A DNA stretch of 64,000 bases from Nymphaea colorata. Its lineage: Eukaryota; Streptophyta; Magnoliopsida; Nymphaeales; Nymphaeaceae. Positions 14,851 through 25,310 of this stretch are shown one piece after another. The translations under genes and the position numbers were made by a program. The DNA lies in contig NC_045141.1 in the NCBI RefSeq assembly GCF_008831285.2, positions 14,804,106 to 14,868,105 on the forward strand, read 5' to 3'. Within the stretch, counting starts at the first letter, position 1, and the number at the start of each line of letters is the position of its first letter. The notes below the pieces were generated by a model, which saw nothing but the letters and a program-made list of their open reading frames with translations, was not told the origin of the DNA and made no database searches.

Positions 14851-17800
14851 TAAGCATTTTAAATTGGTTTTACTTTTACCAGAAAGAAATCAGAACCTTG
14901 GCAGTTGCATGACTTCATCTAAGGGTTCAGGCATGAGGCATATATTCAGTCCAACTAACCGCAAGCATAACAAGTTAACAACCACTTCTATGATCACCAT
15001 TCAGAAGATGTACCCATACACATGCACAGATCAAAATGATGAATAAACATCTTTACATTTTTATGACATACAGAAACATGACATGCATGTCCAAGCATTA
15101 CATATGATCCTCAATCTTCAGAAATATATGCACTAGAGTCTAGACAGCATTGTAGGCATGACCAACATTTAGAAGATCAAGATACATCAATGGCCTGTGG
15201 AATGGCCAGATGAACAAATATCAAAGAATAATGCATGAATTCTGGAAGAAGATAAAATTAAAAATTTCAAAGCTGAACAGCAAATACAAAAGAACTCAGC
15301 ATACCCTCTTGGTCCTGCATCACCTTCTCCACGTACCCTTAGTGTACTTCCTTGACTGACACCAGGAGGTACCTTGACCCTCATATCCTTCTTAGTCCGG
15401 ACACGCCCTTCGCCAGCACATTTTCGACAATATTCTGAAACAGTTTGACCGTCTCCACCACAGGTTGGGCAAACAGAGATCTGGAGAAAGCAATAGAAGT
15501 CAATATTAATGTGCATTCAGTACATGTATCCCAGACTGAGGACAACAGGAAAAGAATATCAAGAATCAATAGCTTCTTTTCAAATCATAAGAAAAGAAGA
15601 AAAAGCAATCAAACTTGGGAGCATGAACTTCACTCGTAAAAATATCTGCATGATCACTTCGGCAAATCAAATAGTAATCATGAAAACTGATCTTAAGCAT
15701 GCGAGGTATTGTCCTATGATAACTTAAGAACTTCCAAAAAAGTTAGGATTGTATATTTGGATTCTCACAATCTTCAGCAAACTAAATCTCATAAAATATC
15801 ATGGTAATATCACAAAAATATCATGGTACAGTTGAGGTCTTCAAGTTACGATAAGATTTTTGCTTTTAACCCATGTCATACGAGTGTAGGTGTAGGGGTG
15901 CCATTTTCTGAAAAAACTTTGGTACGGATTATGTGTATGTAATATATAATTATATACACAAGCTCTATATACATACATACACATATATGTACATACATAA
16001 GGGGTGCCATTTTTTGAAAAAAAAAAAAATCAGTATGGGCTATGTTTGTGTATCATATTTATATGTATATACATAAGCTCTACATACACACATGCATACC
16101 AACTTACCTACATGTATGTATATATGTATGTATGTATATATGTACATAAAATGAGAAGGACAAGTTGACTTGCGTCATGCTATTCTTTTACATTCTTTTT
16201 AGAAAACTAACTTTACATGTATTCTTCATGCTTCGAGATATGAAATATGAAAATCAGATAAAAAACACATTTTCTGGACATAAAGATCAGTTTTATAAGC
16301 CAAAAATAAAGCAGACCATCGACTGTTACACTTTTACAAATCTTAGATACACACTTTAAAAATGACATTGTTTATATGAATTTATAATGTTTTGGTTATG
16401 AAGATCACATCCATAGAGTTGATTTTACAAGAAAATGAGTAAAATATTATAACTAGTCTGTGCAGTTAAAAATGGCGACTAGTTTTTCTTTTTTAACACA
16501 TTTTTTTCGCCTTTTTTTTTCACTTTTTTCATTTTTTTTCAGTTTTTTTAATGCCAAACAGTTTTTTTCATTTTCTATTTTTTATTTGTTGCAAATCTAC
16601 TTATCTTGTGATGTTTGTGTTATTAGTTTCTTACTTATTTTATTTTTCCCTCATTTTTAGTTTTTTAAATTTTTTAAAAATTTACCGTATTTTTTTTCTG
16701 TTCTTTTCAAGCTCCCCATATTATACCCGAGAAAAACATGGCAGTTTAAAACTCCTAGACATTATCTATTACACTTTTACAAATCTTAGATACACACTTT
16801 AAAAATGTCATTGTTTATATGAATTTATAATGTTTTGGTTATGAAGATCACATCCATAGAGTTGATTTTACAAGAAAATGAGTAAAATATTATAACTAGT
16901 CTGTGCAGTTAAAAATGGCGACTAGTTCTTCTTTCTCCCTTATATATATATATATATATATCATAGTCACAAATAATGTCTCGGAGTTTTAAACGGCCAT
17001 GTTTTTCTCGGGTATAATATGGGGAGCTTGAAAAGAACAGAAAAAAAATACGGTAAATTTTTAAAAAATTTAAAAAACTAAAAATGAGGGAAAAATAAAA
17101 TAAGTAAGAAACTAATAACACAAACATCACAAGATAAGTAGATTTGCAACAAATAAAAAATAGAAAATGAAAAAAACTGTTTGGCATTAAAAAAACTGAA
17201 AAAAAATGAAAAAAGTGAAAAAAAAGGAGAAAAAAATGTGTTAAAAAATGTGTTTTCTGTGACTATTACATATATATATATATATATATATAACCGTTGA
17301 CAAGTGCACTCAGTGCATGTCCGACTCAGATGCAGCATTTGCTGAACCAATGTCACAGCTTCTTCCATAGACCATTAGAATTTCAATAACATTCATCATA
17401 AGGTTTTGCAACCCTGATTTAAGTGGGGGGTGAAGCACTTTCCTTTTTGAAATTCCGTTTTCTTGGGCCTCAAAAACTTGAAGCTTCTGTTGGACCAAAA
17501 TTGGACATTCAACTTAAGTTTTTCCACTTCCCACCCAACCCAATACTCGGATAAAAGTTAAAGGTCCTAAAGGTAAAAACTATTTAAATTGAATATTCAT
17601 CTCAACATTGGGTTTCAGAAACTTGAAGGCCTTGTTTACCAAAATTGGATTTTGAGACCAAAAAAATTTGACAAAATTAACAGGTGCTGTGGAAAGAAGA
17701 AGCACAGATGATGACTAATTGGGGAATAATGACGCTTTTATGATTAGCAAAACAGGACTTACATACTTGTGAGAAAAGACCAAACGGTGTTTCCTCTGTC

Positions 17801-20800
17801 CGCATCACTTGGCCCCTGCCACCACAAGTAGAGCAGACCCTCATCTTTGACCCTATCTTCGCACCAGTACCATTGCAAGCATCACAAGTCTCCAAGTGAG
17901 AGAGCTCAAACTCTTTGTCTGCTCCAAAAATGGCCTCTGAAAACTTCAATGACATATCATATCTGCAGAAACAGTGAAATTACACATCATCGTGTTGCTC
18001 ACATGGAAAATCCTGAATATTTACATACTTCACTTGCAGTAACTCTGAAGAAGAGATTATGCAAATATAATGGTGAGAATAATTTAATCCAAAAGGCTGA
18101 TCATGACGAGCATAATCAAACCACCTAGCTAGACAACATTTGGTAACTCATTTCCTGAACCTTTTTCTAACAATGGGAATAGAGACTGCAACAAGCACAA
18201 GAACAAAGTGCTTAACTTCTAAGAGTACACAGATAACAGATGGACAAAAGGACAAAGAAGTTTTCACTTCAAAGCTCAGCTCACCGTAGGTCATCACCTC
18301 GTACAACAGTGGTGCGTTGACTGGTCCTGAATCCAGTTGGATCCATACCAGAAAATCCACCCATACTTGCACCAAAAAATGTCTCAAATAGATCAAAAGG
18401 ATTAGCCTGGAAAAAGAAAAACAAAAAAATTGGCTGTCAGTTGCAAAAATTGGAGGGACGAGTTACACATCTACACGAAAAAGATCTACATACTCTATAT
18501 ATCCTTTTTTTTTTCGTTTTTTTTTTGCGGGGGTGGGGGGGTAGGGTTTGGGATGTTCTTATCCGCCAATAATTGCCAAACATAGACATTTTCCCTGAAA
18601 CTCGAAAGTAACTACTGATTTCTCTCTAGGATAACAAAAGAAAAGATTCAGATGTCCCTTAAGAAACTCATAGCAGAAAACAATCCTTAAATTTTATTTG
18701 CAGAAAAATTGAAATATAATGTCTTTGCACCAGCTTCTGGTGCAAACCAAAAGCATGTCAATGGCAGCCAAAGATAACCCTGATCTTATGTATATGCACT
18801 ACGGTTGTGCTTTTTCATACAAGCAATTGTGTACAACAGTTCCAATAAAGGGGAAAAGGTCACCGCCTATTAGCAATTTCTCCACCCCTAACGAAGAAAA
18901 TATAGAGTACTCCAGAGAGCACACATTTTTGAAAACATAAAAAGGAAACAATATAACTGCAAAGAAACAGAATCCAGGACCAAAACTTGGGGCCCAAACT
19001 TACAGGATGAAAGTTATAGGCTTATAGCCTTACATTAATGCATTCCAAAGCAGTTTCTTTTAGTGTAACCAAAGAAAGACTTGAAATTGCATCTGTAAAA
19101 AGCTTTTTCAATCTGAATATTTCATGTCTCAAAATGCAGGGCAAGCTTTTTCAATCTGAATATATCATGTCTCAAAATGCAGGGCAAGAAATAAAGAGGT
19201 CAAGATTTCTATATGGTCAGATTTTTCTATTAGGGGCACACAGCATCCTTCTTTTGCTTAATAGTAAATAGGACACTGGGATTTTTCCTATCATTATGCT
19301 CAATAGTAACCAGGACACTGGGATTTTTCCTATCTTAGATAAGGAACATTAAATAGATGTGGCAGTGGTAACTGTGGGAGCTTCTCAAATCAAATGACAG
19401 ACGTAGATTATGGTTTACAATTTGTTTGTTATTAAACTGTCCCACACCTAATGGAGCAAGATGGCAGGTAGCCTTCCTCCACCTTCACCAATAAATTAAC
19501 CTAAAGCGGTGGGCAAAAAAAAAAAACTGTGATGACTAAGTTCCTAAGACAATTTGCAGGATTATACCTAAACAAAGCTTTAGCACCTTAACTAGTTAAC
19601 AAGAGACCTCATCTAAGGCAAACACCAATAACCATTAAGAAAAAAGGTCTGCATCAGCAGCATGTTAACCATAATAAAATCCCAGCATCCAAGCTTCATT
19701 AGATAGATGACAATTTAACTAAAGCACCTCCTACACATGCTAAGACATTAACCAAGATGTGTTTGCAGACTAAGATAAAGAACATAACAACTAAGAAAGT
19801 AAATCTATGTTTGCAGGATGAGCTTTAACATACTGCATATGCTCCAGCAGAACTCCCAATTGGACTCTTCACACCAGCCTCACCATATTGATCATATAAA
19901 GCCCTCTTCTTATCATCTGACAACACCTGACAATTTAGTAGATCAGCATTCAAAAATATCAAGAAACAGAAGTACTATACGTAATGACCTAACCCAACCC
20001 ACTCCTGAGCTTGGGTCCTTGGTTCGGCAAATCCCAAACCCACCCCTAGCAATTTGGTTTCAGTCTGAAAAAGGCTAGGAACCAGAACAACTAACTTCTT
20101 TAACAACCCCCTTTATAAGTTATTGAAGATCCCTCACAATCTTCAATACAAGACTAAACTTTTGGGGTGTTACAATTCACCCTGCTTAGGTACACGCGTC
20201 CACAGGTAGGACCGTAGGTCTGAGTGTTGAACTATGCTCTGGTACCACTATAACGACTCACTCACTCCCGAGCATGAGACCTTGGTTCACCAGATCCCAA
20301 CCCACTCCTTAGCAGTTTGGTTCCAGCCTAAAAAATGCTAGGAACCAGGACAACCAACTTCTTTAACAACCCCGTTTATAAGTCTTGAAGATCCTTCACA
20401 ATCTTCAATACGAAACTAAATTTCAGGGTGTTACGCTATAAGCATGAATAACAAAGAGCAAGTAATGGTGGGTCTGATTATCTGATGATACACATAGCAC
20501 CACAAGAACTAAGAGAGAAACACATTGAAGGAAAAAGGGGGATTGGAGGAGTCAAAATTGTACCTCATAAGCAGTGCTTATCTCCTTAAATTTTTCAGTT
20601 GCACCAGGTTGCTTGTTCACATCAGGGTGATACTTTATTTTTGAAGTTCGAGGAAAATAAAGAAAAAGAGGATCGTGAGCAAAGGTTGCATAATGAACAA
20701 AAAAATGCTTCAAAAGGTTTCCAACAAGTTGTGGGAGACTGAAGCATCAAATATCAAATAGAATACATACTTCACATGGATTCATAAATCACGAAACTCT

Positions 20801-22767
20801 TTCCATTTGTGGAGTTCCATTACAAGTTATTATGCAGGATTTCTCGATTTTCTCATAGTCTTGAAGTTGCGAAGTTCAGGTTATTCAGGTCCAAAAGATG
20901 TAAATTAATAGCAAAAGCTGAAACAACCTGAATGAAGAATTAATGCAAGAAAGCTAATTTTTAATGCCTTTCTCTATAGCAAGTTGGAAGACTAACTAAG
21001 AGAATTATCATTTCGCAGAACAAAGAATGAAAGTTTAATCATTAGATAGTAATACCTTATATATGTATGCGCAATTATGTTACACCAATTACTGTCCTTT
21101 GTCCCTTCTCAAACAAAACAAAGGATCATTTCTAAGAAAAAATTAGATTCGCATGCCAAACTGCAATCAGTTGAATGGGAGTCCAGACTATGTAACCACC
21201 AACTCAGTTTGTGCATCTTTATAAGTGCATGTTACTGAAGCTGCTGCATGTCCATTAACATAGCAAGCAGAAAGCCTCCATGCCAACACAGGCAACACTT
21301 CTGAATGAAGTATATCTCGCAAGAAATTATTTGACTTTCAGTTTTTCCCTAGTGCTAGAAGCCCAATAGAGAGACGCTTCAAAAGGACCACATATCTAAA
21401 CAGCCATTCTTAAAAGCAAAAAGCAGTAAGTGATGACCAGTTCATACTCCAATTTTGGGTACAGAGTCATGGCACTAGGAGCCAACAAGTTGTGGGAGAC
21501 TGTGATTTACGTGTATAATTTGCAAGTTCTGGATTGCATGAGATGACCATTTAGATAAAATACCAAATCCAATGCCTCGTAATACATAAACTCCTATCCA
21601 GGTAGAACTTCCCAAATAGAACCTTAAATGCAGTAAAAACTTGAACTTTTGGAAGAGCAGTGAATGATGTATATCATCTCAACTTGAGAAGGATACTAGT
21701 AAGAAACCAAATATGTTTCTGCTTACTTTCAGCTTGCATCACATGAACGCAGCATATAAGCTGCCAAACTCAAAGTCGACTTGGGTGCAAATGCAGGTCA
21801 GGCTATTGGAATTTCAACTTGTAAATACTTCGTGACCCTACATGGCTTAGTCTAGCACTTGGTCTTGGCAACATAGTGATCAAAGCTGAACTAGACGCCT
21901 TCTCATGAAGAAACCCTATGAAGCAATAGCTTAAAAGAAGGAGAAGTGCATCTGAACTGGAAATTGAATAAATGAACTGGAGGTTATTCATATTCAGTTT
22001 ATGCATACACGTCCAAAATTTATTCGAATGCCATGCTCGTATGCAAAAATTGACACTTCCCTCAGAGTCTCCAGTCTGTTATATTTGATATGAGCTTTTG
22101 TAGGCAAGAGGTGGCTTGCGTTCGGCAGCTTTAATTTCTCTTCAATTCTTGGTAGTATGCTACGACAACAAGAGAGAACAAAAAATCCACGTTTTTCATG
22201 CTAACGACCTCCTAAAGTAACATGTGTTTGGATAAGATAAGAGGCTGACGAGTGACGAAGGCTTACTACGACCTACTCTTTCTTCGCCAGTTGGATTAGC
22301 CACTTCCAGTGCAGCGAAGCCAATATTAACGCAAAAGACAGAATATTTAACTTGGGGAACATTGTCACTCTTCATTACCAAAAAGATACGGAAAACAATT
22401 GAACGAAAACGGGAGTAATCCACTGTTAAGGTTGCCTCATTACCTGCCGAGCCAACTTCCTATAGGCACTCTTGATCTCTTTGCTAGTCGCTGTCCTTGG
22501 GACGCCCAGAGTCGAGTAATAGTCAGCAGAAACCACGTTCTGCAGGCAATCAAGGCGGCCGCCTCCGACCTTCTTGTTGAAATCACAGGAAAAAAGCAGA
22601 AGTGGGTCACTCCAGAGGCTGTAGCCCCCATTTAGGAAGGATGGTGTGCCATGAAGCGGGTGGTGAAGGAGCTCCGACTTCAATCTGGCATTGCCAGGGA
22701 AGGACTTCTCTGGGGAAGAGGAAAAGGGTGAGAGATTGACAAAGTGGTAGGAGATGGACAGCGCCAT
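2795..22767 (-). CDS. Chloroplast type-A DnaJ (Hsp40) co-chaperone, 11 exons
   Basis: Exons (minus): 22444-22767, 20564-20632, 19834-19926, 18285-18406, 17767-17962, 15305-15480, 13288-13417, 12066-12226, 6541-6638, 5964-6066, 2795-2840. All junctions are GT-AG with matching phases and give 505 residues. A transit-peptide-like N-terminus of about 80 residues precedes a J domain (about 82-148) with the HPD motif at 110-112 split from exon 1. A short G/F region follows (about 149-200). Four CxxCxGxG zinc motifs have cysteine pairs at 229/232, 246/249, 272/275 and 286/289. Then come the substrate-binding C-terminal domains and a short tail ending in WLKNNL. Type-A J proteins deliver clients to Hsp70 and stimulate its ATPase; this one should act in the stroma. 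It most resembles Arabidopsis At1g80030 (DJA7 group; recalled, not searched). The last exon codes only 15 residues after a 3.1-kb intron. The ATG at 22767 is the first in frame before the transit peptide. Confidence 0.93.
2955..3005. repeat. 17-bp tandem repeat
   Basis: GTTACAATTTGAATA repeated with a 17-bp period about three times, in the last intron of the DnaJ gene. Confidence 0.75.
3820..3959. mobile_element. Short MITE with 14-bp TIRs
   Basis: 140 bp bounded by TAGTAGTCAAAAGC and its exact complement GCTTTTGACTACTA. The interior carries CCTAGGCCCTAGG palindromic clusters. I see no clear target duplication, so the superfamily is unassigned. It lies in the last intron of the DnaJ gene. 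Confidence 0.65.
7435..10059 (-). mobile_element. Degenerate Ty1-copia LTR retrotransposon with nested insertion
   Basis: Lies in intron 8 of the DnaJ gene. Read on the minus strand: 5' LTR 9794-10059 beginning TGATAAGACATG; primer-binding site TGGTATCAAAGC at 9781-9792, matching initiator Met tRNA; polypurine tract CTTGAGGAAGGG at 8070-8081; 3' LTR 7435-8069 beginning TGATAAGACGTG and ending TTTCA. Flanking 5-mers GATTA and GTTTA look like a mutated target duplication. Frame-broken pol remnants at about 8080-8720 still read as copia integrase-distal/RNase H motifs (LRYLKG, TRPSIEA-YRSMA, CDNEGA, LFTKGLA). The internal part is only 1.7 kb, so most of gag-pol is lost. The 3' LTR is 369 bp longer than the 5' LTR because of a later insertion. 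Confidence 0.85.
7608..7961. mobile_element. MITE-like insertion within the copia 3' LTR
   Basis: A 354-bp AT-rich segment absent from the matching 5' LTR, bounded by CTTGAGA at 7601-7607 and again at 7962-7968. Its right end (ACCCATGTGACAT) matches the terminus of the complete MITE at 10516-10850. The left end is degraded. Confidence 0.65.
10101..10289 (+). repeat. 63-bp minisatellite, three copies
   Basis: Near-identical 63-bp units start at 10101, 10164 and 10227 (ACATGAAAGATGTGGATAAA...). The unit is divisible by three, so a 78-codon frame (10049-10285) stays open across it and reads as a repeated basic peptide. There is no sign of a gene; it lies in DnaJ intron 8. Confidence 0.9.
10516..10850. 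mobile_element. Complete hAT-like MITE, perfect 16-bp TIRs and 8-bp TSD
   Basis: The element begins CTAAGTCACATGGGTA and ends TACCCATGTGACTTAG, exact inverted repeats. It is flanked on both sides by GTCATATC (10508-10515 and 10851-10858). The 335-bp interior is AT-rich without a coding frame and has subterminal GTACCC repeats. An 8-bp duplication is the hAT signature, so a hAT transposase acting in trans is the likely mobiliser. It sits in intron 8 of the DnaJ gene. Confidence 0.85.
14227..14302. repeat. (TA)n(GA)n microsatellite
   Basis: About 25 TA units then about 13 GA units, in DnaJ intron 6. Further AT/AC and CT/AT/AC tracts lie at 14511-14547 and 14773-14850 in the same intron. Confidence 0.95.
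15893..16100. repeat. Tandem duplication of about 104 bp
   Basis: GGGGTGCCATTTT...GAAAAAA followed by ATACATAAGCTCTA-like text occurs at about 15896 and again at about 16000. It lies in the same intron as the large inverted repeat. Confidence 0.65.
16326..17239. repeat. Compound inverted and direct repeat in DnaJ intron 5
   Basis: Arm A (16489-16765) and arm B (16973-17239) are inverted copies of about 270 bp, nearly identical by eye (T-rich on A, A-rich on B). A 163-bp direct repeat occurs at 16326-16488 and 16769-16931, on both sides of arm A. A TA microsatellite (16940-16961) lies in the spacer. If transcribed with the host intron the arms could form a long double-stranded RNA. Confidence 0.9.
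19101..19188. repeat. 44-bp tandem duplication
   Basis: AGCTTTTTCAATCTGAATAT... repeats at 19101 and 19145 with one or two changes, in intron 3 of the DnaJ gene. A second short repeat, CAGGACACTGGGATTTTTCC type, follows at about 19270-19335. Confidence 0.8.
19983..20433. repeat. Direct repeat of about 185 bp in DnaJ intron 2
   Basis: Copy 1 is at 19983-20173 and copy 2 at 20251-20433. Both run from an ACCCACTCC-like start through GGAACCAG and CACAATCTTCAATAC to GGGTGTTAC. They look like paired fragments of an unidentified retroelement. Confidence 0.75.
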
Positions 22768-23821
22768 TGAGGAGGGGAATTCAACGGGAGGAAAGATGAT
22801 GGTCGATCATCTAGAAGGAGAAGAAGAAGAAGAAGAGAAGGGAAAGAACTAAGAAAGAAGAAGGGAGGGGCAGAGTGGGATGATGCAGTCTGTAGATGTA
22901 TGGATGAAACTTGGCTCCCTCCCCCTCTCTCGTTCAAGTGATATTATTTTTATTGCCGGGGGGAGTTCTGTTCCTGAGTCAGTTGTTTGATTTCGGCACG
23001 GTTGAGACTTTATCCTGATTTTTCCTCCCGTGTTCTTGCTGAGCCATTTAAGCACGACACAATCCGCCCGATTTCGGAATTCTATGACGTCTCCAAATTG
23101 TTTTTTCATGTCCAACTGATTTAAGAATGGATTGGTGACTTCAGTCATATTCAACCCGAATCCGACATCCCCATTTCCCACCTTCTGATAAACGAATGGA
23201 GACAGCGACGGTGAGTAGCAGCCGTCTGCAAATCTGGCTCCCACTAACGGCGGCATTGCAGGCGCGATCCAAAGGGCAGTACTTGTATTTCTAGGTTCGG
23301 GGTCTTAGGGTTCTTGGTCTTTTTCTTTATGGTTTGGGGTTTAGGGTTAAGGGATTTCTGGTTTCTGTTCTTCTGAATTTCCTTTTTACTGGGGCAGCTG
23401 GTGAGAAGAAACACACTTAATGGCTATTCTTCATTTTGCTCCCTTGTTGTATCATTGGCTTCCTTCATTTGCAAGGTCGCATCTCAGAACAAGGTTTGGT
23501 GTCTTTTTAAGTGGTTGTTTTCATAATATGCATTCTTGAATGGTCATTTGCACCGCCAATAGTGTATACTGTGTATTCCATACAGATTTGAAGTTTCAAC
23601 AGTCTATTTTTTAACTCCTATAAGTTGAAATTGTATAAAGCATCCAACTGAACTGATCCAAGAACGCATTTCTAGGTTATAGATATGAACATGTTGATCA
23701 CAAACTTGTTGTATTTGAGGTCTGAAAAACATAAAATTAATTAAACTTTTTCAAATATATAATTAGCATTGCATCTAACCATGAGTGAGATTAAATGTGA
23801 AGTCTCTCCCTCTCGCTTGGA

Positions 23822-24010
23822 AGGGCATAGCGTAGCTGATCGAACTGGTGGGCAAGTAGAAGTCTGGTCATCGGTTTCATTTTTGTGGGCAGTACTCATC
23901 TAAACTGTAAGTGGTGGATATGCAACAATATGGTTGATTGGTGCCCCTTTCCCTACTTAGATCCCGAAGTAGCCAAGGTTAAGGTTAGAGGAAGAGGCTT
24001 TGGTTTCTTT
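23822..24010 (+). mobile_element. tRNA-derived SINE copy
   Basis: GGGCATAGCGTAGCTGATCG resembles a pol III A box (GTAGCTGATCGAACTGG) and TCATCGGTTTCATTTTTGTG a decayed B box. The body (AACTGTAAGTGG..., ...TTAGATCCCGAAG) aligns by eye with copies at 46853 and 63736. Confidence 0.55.
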
Positions 24011-24951
24011 GGGGCCATGTGTGCATATGCATTACACCTGCTTAGACTAATTATTCATAAAAAAAAAGAACAAAATAGATGAAAAAAAAGGATAAAAGAT
24101 AAGATGGAATGTTTTCCTTGTCTAATATTTTACATTTCATTTAACTGAAGCATCAGGTCTTGCCAATTAATGGCTTCCACTAGACCGTTTGTGGTCTACG
24201 ATAGTGAAAGCGAGCCCACTACATGAAAGAGTCGAAGTTGATCCAAGTTGCGACGTGGCAATGTTGATCCGCAACTCATTGCCTTGCAATGTGGCTCACT
24301 GGCTTACAATGAGAACGCAGCTGTTCAATTTGCTATCACCTTACCCTGTGCAACCACACGTATTCACTACTAAATGCATCAGCTGCCGTTGTTTTTCTAG
24401 GTGCAAGGAAGCATGCATGGAATGTATTTAAGAAGTCCAGCATTTGGATGGAGATATTATGCTTTTTTCAGAGGTTCTGAATGTGATTTTCTTGAAACAG
24501 TAAACCATGACTTTGTAAGTTGTCCAATTTCCAACAAATTGTCCAAAGAACATCTTTTGTTAAAGTGAAGTTTAGTAGAGAAAGGAATTGATGGTGTTTT
24601 CAAAACATGCGTGACATTTAAATCACATTAAAAGCATGAGAATCAAACGACTACTAAAAAGAAATGCTGCTGGTTTATGGCATCGAGGATGGACTTATGT
24701 TAACTCCACCTGCAGTTCAGCAAATTGCTGGCACCAAAATTTCCGAACCATGGTGAGAACCATAGTGCATCTGTCCTTGCATAGCCTGCACTCAACCAGT
24801 GCCTAAATGGAAAGAAATAAGATAATATCACCAATGCACTGTTGAAGATCATAAGTGGGACAGAAGAAAGGCACCATCAATCATGAGACTCTTACCTATG
24901 ATATTTGATGTCAGAAACAAGACTCTTGCTAGCTAGCTGCCAGATTTCCCC

Positions 24952-25232
24952 GTATGTGTGTGCACGCGAGAGAGAGAGAGAGAGAGAAGGGAAAGACGAT
25001 GAATGAATGCTTTATAGCTTCATAATCATCGTCCGAGGTATTACAACAGAGCCCTTAATAGCTATATGCTTTTGTATGGCAAAACTGGCTGCTTTTTCTT
25101 TGTATGTGTATGTGCACGAGACGGGGAGAGAGAGAAAGAGAGTGAAAGATGATGAATGAATGCTTTATAGCTTCATAATCATCATCCAAGACGTTACAAC
25201 TGGGCCCTCAATAGCTATATATTTTTGTATGG
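24952..25232. repeat. Diverged tandem duplication of about 130 bp downstream of the CUE gene
   Basis: Copies at 24952-25081 and 25101-25232 share GATGAATGAATGCTTTATAG, CTTCATAATCATC and TTTTTGTATGGCA. They sit just past the CUE gene stop, so probably in its 3' UTR or flank. Each has its own GA microsatellite. Confidence 0.85.
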
Positions 25233-25310
25233 CAATAGCATAGGGACAAATGCAATCAAATTGAAAACACACCCACTTCTGTTCCATACGACTTCACACC
25301 ATCTGGCAAA

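Larger units (their letters stand above)
22768..25310. other. Intergenic region between the DnaJ start and the CUE gene end
   Basis: Holds the DnaJ leader (about 22768-22950), a possible divergent plus-strand start at 23194 with a GTGAGT donor and telo-box-like TTTAGGGTT at about 23339, a SINE at 23822 and the duplication at 24952. No complete plus-strand gene could be assembled. Confidence 0.5.

Noticed and set aside
22849-23256. 135-codon minus-strand frame upstream of the DnaJ start
   Set aside because: It ends in the DnaJ leader, has no motif and reads through CT-rich low complexity.
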